Shown: one piece after another, positions 1 to 8,106 of the stretch
How the letters are laid out: every line of letters begins with the position of its first letter
Numbering within the stretch: the stretch's first letter is position 1
Assembly: GCF_002979975.1 (NCBI RefSeq)
Contig: NZ_PCQD01000004.1
Span: 6,486 to 70,485, forward strand
Source of the DNA: Pseudomonas sp. MYb185
Lineage (GTDB): Bacteria > Pseudomonadota > Gammaproteobacteria > Pseudomonadales > Pseudomonadaceae
DNA: 64,000 bases
Direction: 5' to 3'
Made by a program: the position numbers and the translations under genes
The notes under the pieces: model-generated
What the model was told of the DNA's origin: nothing
What the model saw: only the letters and a program-made list of their open reading frames with translations
Databases searched by the model: none

Positions 1-10
1 AGATACCTTT

Positions 11-907
11 ATGGCCCCCGGTCCGGATGCATTGCGCCTGGTAGAGCAGAAGAAGCGGGAACGAGAAGAACAACGGGCGAAAGGCACCTATAAGCCAGCG
101 CCTCTGGAGCATATCGACTTCCATGATCGTTGTGATCATGAGCATTATCGTCATGCGCCTTGGGCAGGGAGAACACAGTTTTGGATCTATCTAGCCGCTT
201 TAGGAAAAGGCTTTTTTTTTATGTTTCTAATTTTGGGCTTTTTTGCCGCGATTACGAGTGGTTTCTTGGAGCAAGGAAGCTTTCTGGAAAACTTCTTGCA
301 GAGTTATCGAGCCCTATTTCTGGGCATGGGATTACCCGGTCTCTCAGCTTGGGGCCTTGGCTCTGTTGTCATTCATAAATTCCCCCGGCTCTGGGCCAAA
401 CCCGGCAAGGGCCCCAAATGGGAACTCAACCGTCGCACCGGCATGATTACCCTGTTCGAATACCGTCGACAGCAGGTGAACGAAAAACGTGCTCCCTTCC
501 ACGAGTTCGACGCCTATATCAACACCACGCCGGATCGCCAGGGTCTGCCGATGAATGTGCTGAGCCTGGAACACCGTTATTCGGATATCCGCATTTTCTT
601 CGGTGATATCCAGCCACCGGATCGCAATACCCAACAGCTCTGTGCCCTGTGGGATTTCATCCAGAACTATATGGACATCAGCCATCCCTTACCGGACGCG
701 CCATTGTTCGAGGAACACCGCCAGAATGACCCAACCACCGCGGAGCATGATCGAGCCACCGGGCGCCATCCTCGGTACTGGATTGATATGGACGAAAACA
801 CTTTCAAGGAAGCGCAGATGGCAATGCGCGCCAGGGTGGACAGGATCGATACCTTCAGCCGCCCGAATCTGATGGCGCAGTATGTGGAGTACGTTTCTGT
901 AGGCTGA
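11..907 (+). CDS. Hypothetical two-pass membrane protein (possibly 5'-truncated)
   Basis: I do not recognise a named family with certainty. The 298-residue product has a charged N-terminus, a histidine-rich stretch near residues 34-48, two hydrophobic segments (about 57-85 and 101-121), and a soluble C-terminal half of about 175 residues. No stop codon lies between the ATG at 11 and the window edge, so the true start may be upstream. The DNA for the first membrane segment is very T-rich, while the C-terminal half has GC like its neighbours. Similar proteins are, from memory, scattered in Pseudomonas near secretion-effector islands, but nothing here confirms that link. Confidence 0.6.
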   Translation: MAPGPDALRLVEQKKREREEQRAKGTYKPAPLEHIDFHDRCDHEHYRHAPWAGRTQFWIYLAALGKGFFFMFLILGFFAAITSGFLEQGSFLENFLQSYRALFLGMGLPGLSAWGLGSVVIHKFPRLWAKPGKGPKWELNRRTGMITLFEYRRQQVNEKRAPFHEFDAYINTTPDRQGLPMNVLSLEHRYSDIRIFFGDIQPPDRNTQQLCALWDFIQNYMDISHPLPDAPLFEEHRQNDPTTAEHDRATGRHPRYWIDMDENTFKEAQMAMRARVDRIDTFSRPNLMAQYVEYVSVG

Positions 908-982
908 CTACAGTGAATTCTGGTTGCCGCTATGCCCGGATGGCTATTCGCTGAGCTATCCAGGTTGATCGACACCTTCTGC

Positions 983-1993
983 TCAGCTACCGATCTGACT
1001 TTTGAATTGCCCTGGCGTCACTCCAAACCATGCTTTGAAAGCACGATGGAGGGTACTCACGTCAGCATAACCAAGCACCTCGACAATCTGCTCGGTAGGT
1101 AATTGCTGTACCACCAGCAGTTCCAGAACTTTCTCTTTCAGCAGCCCCTCCTTGAGTTTACGGAAGCTGGTGCCTTGCTCATCAAGGTGCCGCTGCAGCG
1201 TTCGTTTCTTGAATCCAACTGCCTTTGCCAGTGTATCGATATCCAACCTGACCAAGTCGTTACCATCCATGTGGCTTTTGACATGATCCAGGAACCCCTG
1301 TCCAACGCGCTGCGCTCTGGATAGCCCGTCTGCGTAACCTAGCAACAGCTGATACAGGTGTTCGTCACGCCCGGTAATCACAGCATCAATAGCTGTATTA
1401 TCCAACTCGACGATATAACGCTCACCTACTGACACCGCAGGGCATTTCAGGATCCTGGCCACCCCCTCCACATCCTCTGCCCCTGCGGGTAAATGCAAGA
1501 GGCGCGCCTTGGTGCCACCAGCAGAAATGAGCGAAATATTTTTCAGCGTCGCGGTTATCACCGACAGTACATGCTGCAGGTGCACGGCAACAGACGATTG
1601 AGCTGGAAGGTATTCAAGCGCTACGACATTGTTTTCTGTCGCTTCAACGAATCGGAATCGACCGTTTTCGCTAATCAAGCTTTGATAGCGAACAAGAAGC
1701 TCCATCCCGGTCCGGACCGAAGGACTGTGAAGCAGCAGGGGAAACAGCAGCCCTGACGAACGGGGGCTGAGACGGCGGCCTACTTCCACCCCCAGGTGCT
1801 CTCGGTCAGAGGTCGACACCGCTCGATGCCACAAGGTGCGGGCCTCCACCAGGTCCAACTGCTCGCCAACCAGAAGCCTCCTGCCTTGAATGCCCTTGAC
1901 CCCTTTGGTTAAAAAACCTATGTCCACTCCCAGGTCAGAGAGAGCCAGCAGCAGTTCGTTGACCCAGAGGTTATTGATATGGCGATGATCCAC
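983..1993 (-). CDS. AraC-family transcriptional regulator
   Basis: DNA-binding regulator of 336 residues. The N-terminal about 200 residues match the arabinose-binding-type sensor domain of the OruR/ArgR-like AraC subgroup. The C-terminal 100 residues hold two helix-turn-helix units, the first around LAKAVGFKKRTLQRHL and the second around VLGYADVSTLHRAFKAWFG followed by TPGQF. It is divergent from the TauD-type dioxygenase gene and shares a 176 bp intergenic region with it, so that gene is the likely target. The ligand is unknown. Family assignment is firm; the regulated pathway is inferred from position only. Confidence 0.88.
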   Translation of the reverse strand: MDHRHINNLWVNELLLALSDLGVDIGFLTKGVKGIQGRRLLVGEQLDLVEARTLWHRAVSTSDREHLGVEVGRRLSPRSSGLLFPLLLHSPSVRTGMELLVRYQSLISENGRFRFVEATENNVVALEYLPAQSSVAVHLQHVLSVITATLKNISLISAGGTKARLLHLPAGAEDVEGVARILKCPAVSVGERYIVELDNTAIDAVITGRDEHLYQLLLGYADGLSRAQRVGQGFLDHVKSHMDGNDLVRLDIDTLAKAVGFKKRTLQRHLDEQGTSFRKLKEGLLKEKVLELLVVQQLPTEQIVEVLGYADVSTLHRAFKAWFGVTPGQFKSQIGS

Positions 1994-2014
1994 GTCCCCA
2001 CTCTCCTGGTGTCA

Positions 2015-2066
2015 ATGAAAATGCAAAATAATGAGTGGTATTGTGGCATGAAATGCAAATTTATGG
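2015..2066. promoter_or_regulatory. Direct repeats between araC-type gene and tauD-like gene
   Basis: Two similar 19 bp segments, atgaaaatgcaaaataatg at 2015-2033 and atgaaatgcaaatttatgg at 2048-2066, lie 33 bp apart (about three helical turns) in the divergent promoter region. AraC-family proteins typically bind direct repeats in phase on the helix, so this is a candidate operator for the adjacent regulator. It rests on sequence inspection alone. Confidence 0.45.
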
Positions 2067-2169
2067 CGTGGATTCTCAATGAATGCGGCTCCACCCTCTC
2101 TTACAGTGAGGGTGCAGAAAGCAGTCCAAATTAAAACAATTCTATCTACGGCCTTGGCAGGAGAGAAAA

Positions 2170-3012
2170 ATGAGTTACACGATTACACCCACGTCAGGTG
2201 CATGCGGAGCGACAGTAGCAGGTTTGGATCTCTCTGAAGACCTGGATAAGGCGACGGTTGAAGATCTGCGCGCAGCCTGGCTGAAACATAAGGTGCTGGT
2301 TTTTACCGGGCAGAACATCAGCGATGCAGACCTTGAACGCTTTAGCCTCTACTTCGGCTCATTCGCTGGCGATCCCTATATTGCATCACTGGACGACAAC
2401 CCGAATATCATCGAATTGCGTCGGACCGCAGACGAAACCACGCCAATTTTTGCTGATGCCTGGCACACTGACTGGAGCTTTGGCAAGAATCCGCCTTCGG
2501 CTACCATCCTGTACGGCATCACCATTCCTCCCCATGGCGGAAATACGGACTTCGTGAATCAGCAAAAGGCCCTGCAGGAGATGCCCCAGGAGCTTCGCAG
2601 CCGCATCGAGGGGAAGAACGCCATCCATTCAGCGCGCAGAGCATATGCTCCCACAGGGGCCTATGGCGACGGAGAGAAGGAAAGTGGTAATCAGAGAGGG
2701 TTCAAGATCAAGACATCCGAGTCCGCCTATGATACCCAGGCTCACCCGATCATCCGCAAGCACCCGGAAACTGGCGAAGAAACCTTATTCGGCTGCATTG
2801 GGTACATCATCGGTATTGAAGGCATGGCTGAGGATGAGGCGAATCAACTTCTGATGGAGCTGTACAACTGGCAGACCCGCCCCGAATTCCAGTACAGCCA
2901 TGGGTGGAAGCCCGGTATGGTGGTGATGTGGGATAACCGTGCGGTTCTGCACAAGGCCAACGGCGGTTATGAAGGTTATGAGCGTGTACTGCACCGTACG
3001 GTCGTCGCGTAA
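2170..3012 (+). CDS. TauD/TfdA-family Fe(II)/2-oxoglutarate dioxygenase
   Basis: Probable non-heme iron dioxygenase of 280 residues, coupling 2-oxoglutarate decarboxylation to hydroxylation of a small organic substrate. The facial triad is visible: H99 and D101 in AWHTDWSF, and H261 in DNRAVLHKA. R276 in the terminal LHRTVVA matches the 2-oxoglutarate-binding arginine. Length fits TauD/TfdA enzymes. No sulfonate ABC transporter (tauABC) is adjacent, so taurine is not a safe substrate call; aryl-oxyalkanoate, sulfate-ester or other substrates are possible. A GGAGAG ribosome-binding site precedes the ATG. Probably controlled by the divergent AraC-type regulator. Confidence 0.88.
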   Translation: MSYTITPTSGACGATVAGLDLSEDLDKATVEDLRAAWLKHKVLVFTGQNISDADLERFSLYFGSFAGDPYIASLDDNPNIIELRRTADETTPIFADAWHTDWSFGKNPPSATILYGITIPPHGGNTDFVNQQKALQEMPQELRSRIEGKNAIHSARRAYAPTGAYGDGEKESGNQRGFKIKTSESAYDTQAHPIIRKHPETGEETLFGCIGYIIGIEGMAEDEANQLLMELYNWQTRPEFQYSHGWKPGMVVMWDNRAVLHKANGGYEGYERVLHRTVVA

Positions 3013-3022
3013 TCGGTGCTTC

Positions 3023-3051
3023 AACAGGTTGCTCATGATGAGCAACCTGTT
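3023..3051 (+). terminator. Hairpin after the tauD-like gene
   Basis: A perfect 12 bp stem (AACAGGTTGCTC / GAGCAACCTGTT) with a 5-nt loop starts 11 bp after the stop codon. The downstream tract is only moderately T-rich, so it is a likely but not textbook terminator. It lies between convergent genes. Confidence 0.6.
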
Positions 3052-3090
3052 CTTCGTATTTCTACGCCAAGGGGCTTTGAAGGGCAGGGC

Positions 3091-3561
3091 TCAGTTGCTG
3101 ATCTGCGACTGCTGGTAGTTTTCCAGGCCGACCTTGTCGATCAGGCTCAGCTGGGTTTCCAGCCAGTCGACGTGCTCTTCTTCCGATTCCAGAATGCTTT
3201 CGGCCAGATCGCGGCTGCCGTAGTCACCAATGCTTTCGAAGTAGGCGATGGCGGCCTTCAGATCGGGAATGCCCTTCATCTCCAGACGCAGGTCGCATTC
3301 GAGAATCTCGCGGGTGTTCTCGCCGATCATCAGCTTGCCGAGATCCTGGAGGTTGGGTAGACCCTCGAGAAACAGGATACGCTGGGTCAGCGCATCGGCA
3401 TGTTTCATTTCATCGATGGATTCTTTGTACTCATGCTCGCCGAGCTTGTCCAGACCCCAGTCCTGCAGCATGCGCGCGTGCAGGAAATACTGGTTGATGG
3501 CAACCAGCTCATTACCGAGCAAGATGTTGAGATGACGGATAGCCTGTGCGTCGCCTTTCAT
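3091..3561 (-). CDS. bfr: Bacterioferritin (heme-binding type)
   Basis: Iron-storage protein of 156 residues that assembles into a 24-subunit shell, oxidises Fe(II) and stores it as a mineral. All ferroxidase ligands are present: E18, E51, H54, E94, E127 and H130. M52, the axial ligand of the inter-subunit heme, is also present, which marks it as the BfrB-type heme-binding form rather than plain ferritin. The neighbouring bfd gene encodes its electron-delivery partner, as in P. aeruginosa. The ATG is preceded by a GAGGA ribosome-binding site. Confidence 0.96.
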   Translation of the reverse strand: MKGDAQAIRHLNILLGNELVAINQYFLHARMLQDWGLDKLGEHEYKESIDEMKHADALTQRILFLEGLPNLQDLGKLMIGENTREILECDLRLEMKGIPDLKAAIAYFESIGDYGSRDLAESILESEEEHVDWLETQLSLIDKVGLENYQQSQISN

Positions 3562-3667
3562 GACGATTTTCCTCAGTGCAGGGGGATCAATGCACCGAGT
3601 GTGCTACCGAGAGCGGCATCTGTCAAATCCGCCCTTGCAAATCAAATAGATAGAAACATTTCTCGGA

Positions 3668-3686
3668 TGAATGCGATACGCATTCA
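3668..3686. repeat. Perfect palindrome overlapping the bfd stop codon
   Basis: TGAATGCG and CGCATTCA flank a 3-bp centre (ATA), giving a 19 bp perfect inverted repeat. Its right end contains the stop codon of bfd, and it lies about 107 bp upstream of the bfr start. It may be an operator for bfr or a transcript-end hairpin for bfd; no T-run follows on the minus strand. Confidence 0.5.
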
Positions 3687-3893
3687 GGCTACGCTGAACT
3701 GCCCCGCATTGACGAAACTGGCCACGGCAGCCTGGCGGTATTCACCAAGGATCGACTTGCAGTCCCGACCACATTTGCCACATTGGCTGGCAACGTCCAG
3801 GCGCTCACGCAGGTCGCGCATACTACAGGCACCATCAGTCACGGCATCGCGAATCTGGGTGTCGGTAATTCCCTTGCAAAGACATACGTACAT
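3684..3893 (-). CDS. bfd: Bacterioferritin-associated ferredoxin
   Basis: A [2Fe-2S] protein of 69 residues that docks on bacterioferritin and reduces the core to release Fe(II). The cluster ligands are in the Bfd arrangement: C4 and C6 in MYVCLCKG, and C38 and C41 in QCGKC. I start at the MYVCLC methionine because a longer reading frame would add eight residues not found in the family. A Fur-like box lies about 40 bp upstream, consistent with the known iron-starvation induction of bfd. Confidence 0.95.
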   Translation of the reverse strand: MYVCLCKGITDTQIRDAVTDGACSMRDLRERLDVASQCGKCGRDCKSILGEYRQAAVASFVNAGQFSVA

Positions 3894-3932
3894 GGGTGCA
3901 CTCCGGGAGCAGGTCAAGAATGGCTATAAGCT

Positions 3933-3951
3933 AATTGTAATGAGAATAATT
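3933..3951 (-). promoter_or_regulatory. Candidate Fur box upstream of bfd
   Basis: The minus-strand sequence AATTATTCTCATTACAATT resembles the 19 bp Fur consensus GATAATGATWATCATTATC and lies 40-58 bp upstream of the bfd start. Fur repression of bfd in iron-replete cells is established in pseudomonads. Confidence 0.65.
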
Positions 3952-4287
3952 GTCAAACAATTATCTGTGCCATTCGCATCCGGTGGATAAACGGCTCGGC
4001 TGCAGGCTCTTTTTTGATCATCAGTCAGCTGAATATCAGCCATCCTCGCACTTTATAGTCTCTGCAGCCCGCGCCGACGCTGGGGTCTATGCGGGCAATG
4101 CGGTTCTCTGGCAATACCTTGGTACATTCGTCAGGAATGTCGCATGAATATTGGCCAGCCACATGGAATAGACTCCAGGCAACGGCGATAGAAAAGCGGT
4201 TGGCTCGGCCCTTGCTGCGCCAGCGAGAGCACAACTACAACAAGGCGGGGCTCGATCCCCGCTCAATCTCATTGGAGTGGCATATAG
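3952..4287. other. Intergenic region upstream of the GPH carrier gene
   Basis: The whole gap between bfd and the MFS gene is 394 bp. Beyond the Fur-like box I see no convincing gene. Short open frames on both strands lack family features and ribosome-binding sites. The only structure is a 6 bp stem (GCGGGG / CCCCGC, 4245-4262) about 25 bp before the start codon of the carrier. Confidence 0.5.
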
Positions 4288-5727
4288 ATGAGTCAGTCCG
4301 GAATTCTGAAACGTTCCACCATCCTGATCCACGGTTCCGTGGGTATCCCCCTGGCTATCATCGGATATCCGCTGGCAGTCTACCTTCCGCCTTTCTATGC
4401 CCAGGAAATGGGTCTGAACATGGCGCTGATGGCGCTGGTACTGGTCATCGCGCGCTTTTCCGATGTGATCACTGATCCGCTCATCGGCATGCTCAGCGAC
4501 CGCTGGCAGACCCGCTTCGGCCGGCGCAAGCCCTGGCTGGTGATGGGTACGCCGATCATGCTGGTCAGTACCGTGATGATCTTCATGCCGCCTGACGGGG
4601 CAGGGCTGTGGCATCTGCTGATCTGGACCGTATTGATGTATCTGGGCTGGACCATGGTCACCTTGCCCTACGGTGCCTGGGGGGCGGAACTGTCGCCGCT
4701 GTATCATCAACGCAGCCGGGTGACCGCATCGCGCGAGGGCTATGTCCTGTTGGGACTGTTCGTCGCCGCGCTGGCCCCGGCGGTAGTACAGGCCATGGGG
4801 GCGCGCTATGCGGCGGGGGACACCGATGGTGCCGTGATGCGTGCCATGGTCTGGCTGGTCGGCAAGGACGGGCAGCTCGGCACCGGCTACGGCCCCATCC
4901 TTGCTGGGATGGGATGGTTGCTGTTGATCCTGCTGCCGCTGACCGTATTCCTGGTGGTGACCATGGTACGCGAGGCCCCAGCACGGTCAGTACAGAAGAC
5001 CGATTGGAAGAAGGGCCTGCGGATCATGAAGAACAACGGTCCGTTCAAACGGCTGATGCTGATCCTGCTGATCGTGATTACCGGTGAGTCGTTCCGCAAT
5101 GCGATGTCGGTGTTCTTCATGCAGCATGTGATCCAGATCCAGGCGCAGATCGGCATGATGTACCTGCTGTATTTCGGCATCGGTATCCTCGGCATTCCGT
5201 TCTGGCTGGTATTGGGGCGCAGAATCGGCAAGCACCATGCTTTCTGCGTGGCGGTCGCCGTGTCCAGCCTCAGTATTCTCGGCATGTTCTTTCTGCAGGC
5301 CGGTCAGTTGGTGCCATTCGCCATCATGTTCGCGGTCAAGGGCTTCTGCTTTGCCGCCTTCCAGTTCCTGCCGCTGTCGATGCTGGCGGATATCGTCGAT
5401 CTGGATACCGCGCGCAGCAAGGAGCATCGCACCGGGCTGTTCTTTGCCATGTCCGGTATGGCGCAGAAGAGTGCCATGGCCCTTGGCCTGGGGCTGTCGC
5501 TGGGCCTGCTGGCGCTGGTCGGGTTCGATGCTACCCAGACCGTGCACAACGAGAGCCAGCTGATGTCCCTGCGTGTGCTCTACATCGTCGGGCCGGTACT
5601 CATGTACATGGCCGCATTCATGCTGGCGCGCCGTTATCCGCTGACCTCCGATCGGCAGGAGCGCATTCAGTCGTGGATCGAGCGGCGCAACCTGCGTCTG
5701 CAGACTGCGGAGGCAGAAAAGACCTGA
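4288..5727 (+). CDS. MFS carrier of the GPH (MelB-like sugar:cation symporter) family
   Basis: Inner-membrane transporter of 479 residues with about twelve hydrophobic segments. The loop after helix 2 carries the GPH-type signature, with FSDVITDPLIGMLSDRW followed by RFGRRKPWL. Family members couple uptake of glycosides or other small organic compounds to H+ or Na+. No sugar-degradation genes are adjacent, so the substrate is unknown. The gene appears monocistronic: the next gene starts about 80 bp downstream with its own ribosome-binding site. Confidence 0.85.
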   Translation: MSQSGILKRSTILIHGSVGIPLAIIGYPLAVYLPPFYAQEMGLNMALMALVLVIARFSDVITDPLIGMLSDRWQTRFGRRKPWLVMGTPIMLVSTVMIFMPPDGAGLWHLLIWTVLMYLGWTMVTLPYGAWGAELSPLYHQRSRVTASREGYVLLGLFVAALAPAVVQAMGARYAAGDTDGAVMRAMVWLVGKDGQLGTGYGPILAGMGWLLLILLPLTVFLVVTMVREAPARSVQKTDWKKGLRIMKNNGPFKRLMLILLIVITGESFRNAMSVFFMQHVIQIQAQIGMMYLLYFGIGILGIPFWLVLGRRIGKHHAFCVAVAVSSLSILGMFFLQAGQLVPFAIMFAVKGFCFAAFQFLPLSMLADIVDLDTARSKEHRTGLFFAMSGMAQKSAMALGLGLSLGLLALVGFDATQTVHNESQLMSLRVLYIVGPVLMYMAAFMLARRYPLTSDRQERIQSWIERRNLRLQTAEAEKT

Positions 5728-5809
5728 GACGGTTATTGGCGCAGAATGTGTCGTATTCTTCCGTTATGCTGTCATCCTTCGGCGCTTGGATTCAAAGAGG
5801 ATGACAGCG

Positions 5810-7132
5810 ATGGCGGGGCAGTCCCAGTTCGGTTTGTTGCGCAGCAGGCGGTTCCTGCCGTATTTCATCACGCAGTTTCTGGGTGCCTTCAACGATAATG
5901 TATTCAAGCAGGCGCTGGTGCTGGCCATCCTGTTCAAGATCGGCACCAGCGCCGATCCGAACGTGCTGATCAACTTCAGTGCCTTGCTGTTCATCCTGCC
6001 GTTTTTCCTGTTTTCCGCGCTCGGCGGCCAGTTCGGCGAGAAGTTTCCCAAGCACACGCTGATCCGCCTGATCAAGTTTGCCGAAATCATCATCATGCTG
6101 GCCGGCGCCGCCAGTGTGCTGATCGGTCATCTGCCGTTGATGCTGGCGGTGTTGTTCGCCATGGGCTCGCAGTCGGCGCTGTTCGGCCCAGTGAAGTATT
6201 CGATCCTGCCGCTGCACCTGGCGGAGCGGGAACTGGTCGGCGGCAATGCGCTGGTGGAGATGGGTACCTTTCTGGCGATTCTCGGTGGCACCCTGTTCGC
6301 CGGGTTGTTGATGGCCGGCGAGCAATGGGCCTGGTGGGTTTCGGTGTCGGTGGTCGGGCTGGCGCTGCTCGGGTTCTGCGCCAGCATGGTGATTCCGCGC
6401 ACGGCGGCCGCGCTGCCGGCGTTGCGACTGGACTGGAATATCTTTCGCCAGTCGGCGCGTATTCTGCACCTGGGGCTGGTGCAGCAATCCCGGACAGTAT
6501 CCCGTTCGCTGCTGGCCAACTCCTGGTTCTGGTTTCTCGGAGCGACCTATCTGGCGCAGATTCCGGGCTTTACCCGTGACTATCTTCAGGGCGATGAGAC
6601 CGTCGTGACACTGATCCTGGCGGTATTCTCCATCGGTATCGCCGCTGGTTCGCTGCTCTGTGAGCGGCTGGCGGGCAAGACGGTGAACCTCACGCTGGTG
6701 CCTTTTGGTGCGGCGGGCCTGACGCTGTTCGGGTTGTTGTTGTGGGCCGGTGCCGGGTATATCGAAGTGGGTGTCGAGCACCTGGGCTGGACACAGTTGC
6801 TGATGCAGCCGGCGGCCTGGGGCGTGATGACCTGCATACTGGGGCTGGGTATGTTCGGTGGTTTCTACATCGTGCCGCTATACGCCCTGATTCAGGCCCG
6901 GACAGAGAACCATGAGCGCTCCCGGGTGATCGCGGCAAACAATATTCTCAATTCACTGCTGATGGTGATTTCCGCAATATTCGCCATGCTCATGCTGGGC
7001 GTGGTGGGGATCACCATTCCGCAGTTGTTCCTGGTGGTGTCGCTGCTCAACGTGCTGGTCAGTCTGTACCTGTTCCTGGCCGTGCCCGAGTTCACGGAGC
7101 GCTTGCGTATGCGTTTGGGGGGAAGCCGATGA
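5810..7132 (+). CDS. MFS transporter, LplT-like (lysophospholipid carrier family)
   Basis: Inner-membrane carrier of about 440 residues. The N-terminal motif TQFLGAFNDNVFKQALVLA is typical of the LplT group, which flips lysophospholipids inward for re-acylation. In many bacteria this module is fused to the acyltransferase Aas; here only the carrier is present and no acyltransferase is adjacent. I prefer the ATG at 5810, nine bases after AAAGAGG, over a TTG at 5786 or the ATG at 5801. Its end overlaps the next gene by 4 bp (ATGA), so it heads a probable four-gene operon. Confidence 0.82.
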   Translation: MAGQSQFGLLRSRRFLPYFITQFLGAFNDNVFKQALVLAILFKIGTSADPNVLINFSALLFILPFFLFSALGGQFGEKFPKHTLIRLIKFAEIIIMLAGAASVLIGHLPLMLAVLFAMGSQSALFGPVKYSILPLHLAERELVGGNALVEMGTFLAILGGTLFAGLLMAGEQWAWWVSVSVVGLALLGFCASMVIPRTAAALPALRLDWNIFRQSARILHLGLVQQSRTVSRSLLANSWFWFLGATYLAQIPGFTRDYLQGDETVVTLILAVFSIGIAAGSLLCERLAGKTVNLTLVPFGAAGLTLFGLLLWAGAGYIEVGVEHLGWTQLLMQPAAWGVMTCILGLGMFGGFYIVPLYALIQARTENHERSRVIAANNILNSLLMVISAIFAMLMLGVVGITIPQLFLVVSLLNVLVSLYLFLAVPEFTERLRMRLGGSR

Positions 7133-8106
7133 AGATGCTGGACGAATTGCGGCGGCGCGATCAACTGCTGGCCTGGATGGAGCAGGGCTTGCTGACGCCG
7201 CACCAACTGGAACAGGCGCTGGCGCCCCAGCGGCCTCAGCCGAGTGCGCGGGAGTGGCAGCATGCGCTGGATCGGCTGCTGGCCCTGTATGGCAGTCTGT
7301 TGCTGGCGCTGGGGGCGATCTTCTTCTTTGCCTTCAACTGGGATGATCTGCACCGCTTCGGCAAGCTGGCTCTGGCGCTCGGTGCACTGACCGGTTTCGC
7401 CGGCATGGCCTTGTGGCTGCAACCAGGCTCGGTCCTGTACCGCGCCGTTCTGCTTGGGGCGGCACTGGCTACCGGCGGGGTGCTGGCGCTGGTGGGGCAG
7501 ACCTACCAGACCGGCGCTGACATCTGGCAACTGTTCACTGCCTGGGCGGTACTCATGCTGCCCTGGGTATTGCTGTCGCGCTCGGCGGCATGCTGGGGGC
7601 TGTTCTGGGCGATTGCCAACCTGGCGCTGCTGCGCTATTTCGCCATGCATGACAGTTGGCTCGGTGCGGCGCTGGCCAGCCCGCGGGCTCTGCTCGGCGT
7701 AGCGGCTGGCAATCTGCTGCTGTTGCTGGTATTCGAGCTGTTCGCGGGCCGCCTGCTGTCACAGCCCGGTCGCAGCATGTCGCGTCTGGCCGGTTTTGCG
7801 CTGCTCAGTGCGCTGGCGCTGGGAGCCTGCATCGCCTGGTGGGAAAGCACCTACCTCAACCTGCTATGGGGGTTAGGCGTGGTCTGGCTGATCGGTATCC
7901 CGCTGTACCGCTGGGGGCGGCGTGACCTGTTGCTGCTGGCGTTGCTGTTGTATTCGCTGGTCGGCGTACTGACTGCAGGACTGGCGCGGCTGTTCGACAG
8001 TATCGATGGCTTTACGCTGTTCAACCTGCTCGGCTTGTTTATGCTGCTGAGCAGTGCCCTGGCGTCGGTCTGGCTGCATCGGGTGTATCGGGAGGGCGAG
8101 GCATGA
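7129..8106 (+). CDS. DUF2157 domain membrane protein
   Basis: Polytopic membrane protein of 325 residues. Residues 1-50 are soluble and helical, with the DUF2157-type opening LLAWMEQGLLTPHQLEQAL. About nine hydrophobic segments follow from residue 53 onward. Function is unknown. It overlaps both the upstream carrier gene and the downstream DUF4401 gene by 4 bp, implying translational coupling. DUF2157 and DUF4401 proteins followed by a GDYXXLXY protein form a recurring trio, so the three products probably act together at the inner membrane. Confidence 0.8.
   Translation: MKMLDELRRRDQLLAWMEQGLLTPHQLEQALAPQRPQPSAREWQHALDRLLALYGSLLLALGAIFFFAFNWDDLHRFGKLALALGALTGFAGMALWLQPGSVLYRAVLLGAALATGGVLALVGQTYQTGADIWQLFTAWAVLMLPWVLLSRSAACWGLFWAIANLALLRYFAMHDSWLGAALASPRALLGVAAGNLLLLLVFELFAGRLLSQPGRSMSRLAGFALLSALALGACIAWWESTYLNLLWGLGVVWLIGIPLYRWGRRDLLLLALLLYSLVGVLTAGLARLFDSIDGFTLFNLLGLFMLLSSALASVWLHRVYREGEA

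Noticed and set aside
2170-3012. Calling the dioxygenase tauD outright
   Set aside because: The triad is present, but no tauABC transport genes accompany it, so taurine specificity is not supported.
3950-4147. 65-codon rightward frame downstream of the Fur-like box
   Set aside because: No ribosome-binding site, no domain and composition unlike neighbouring genes.
5792-6781. A 329-codon leftward frame opposite the LplT-like carrier
   Set aside because: Gln/Arg-rich antisense artefact of a membrane-protein gene.
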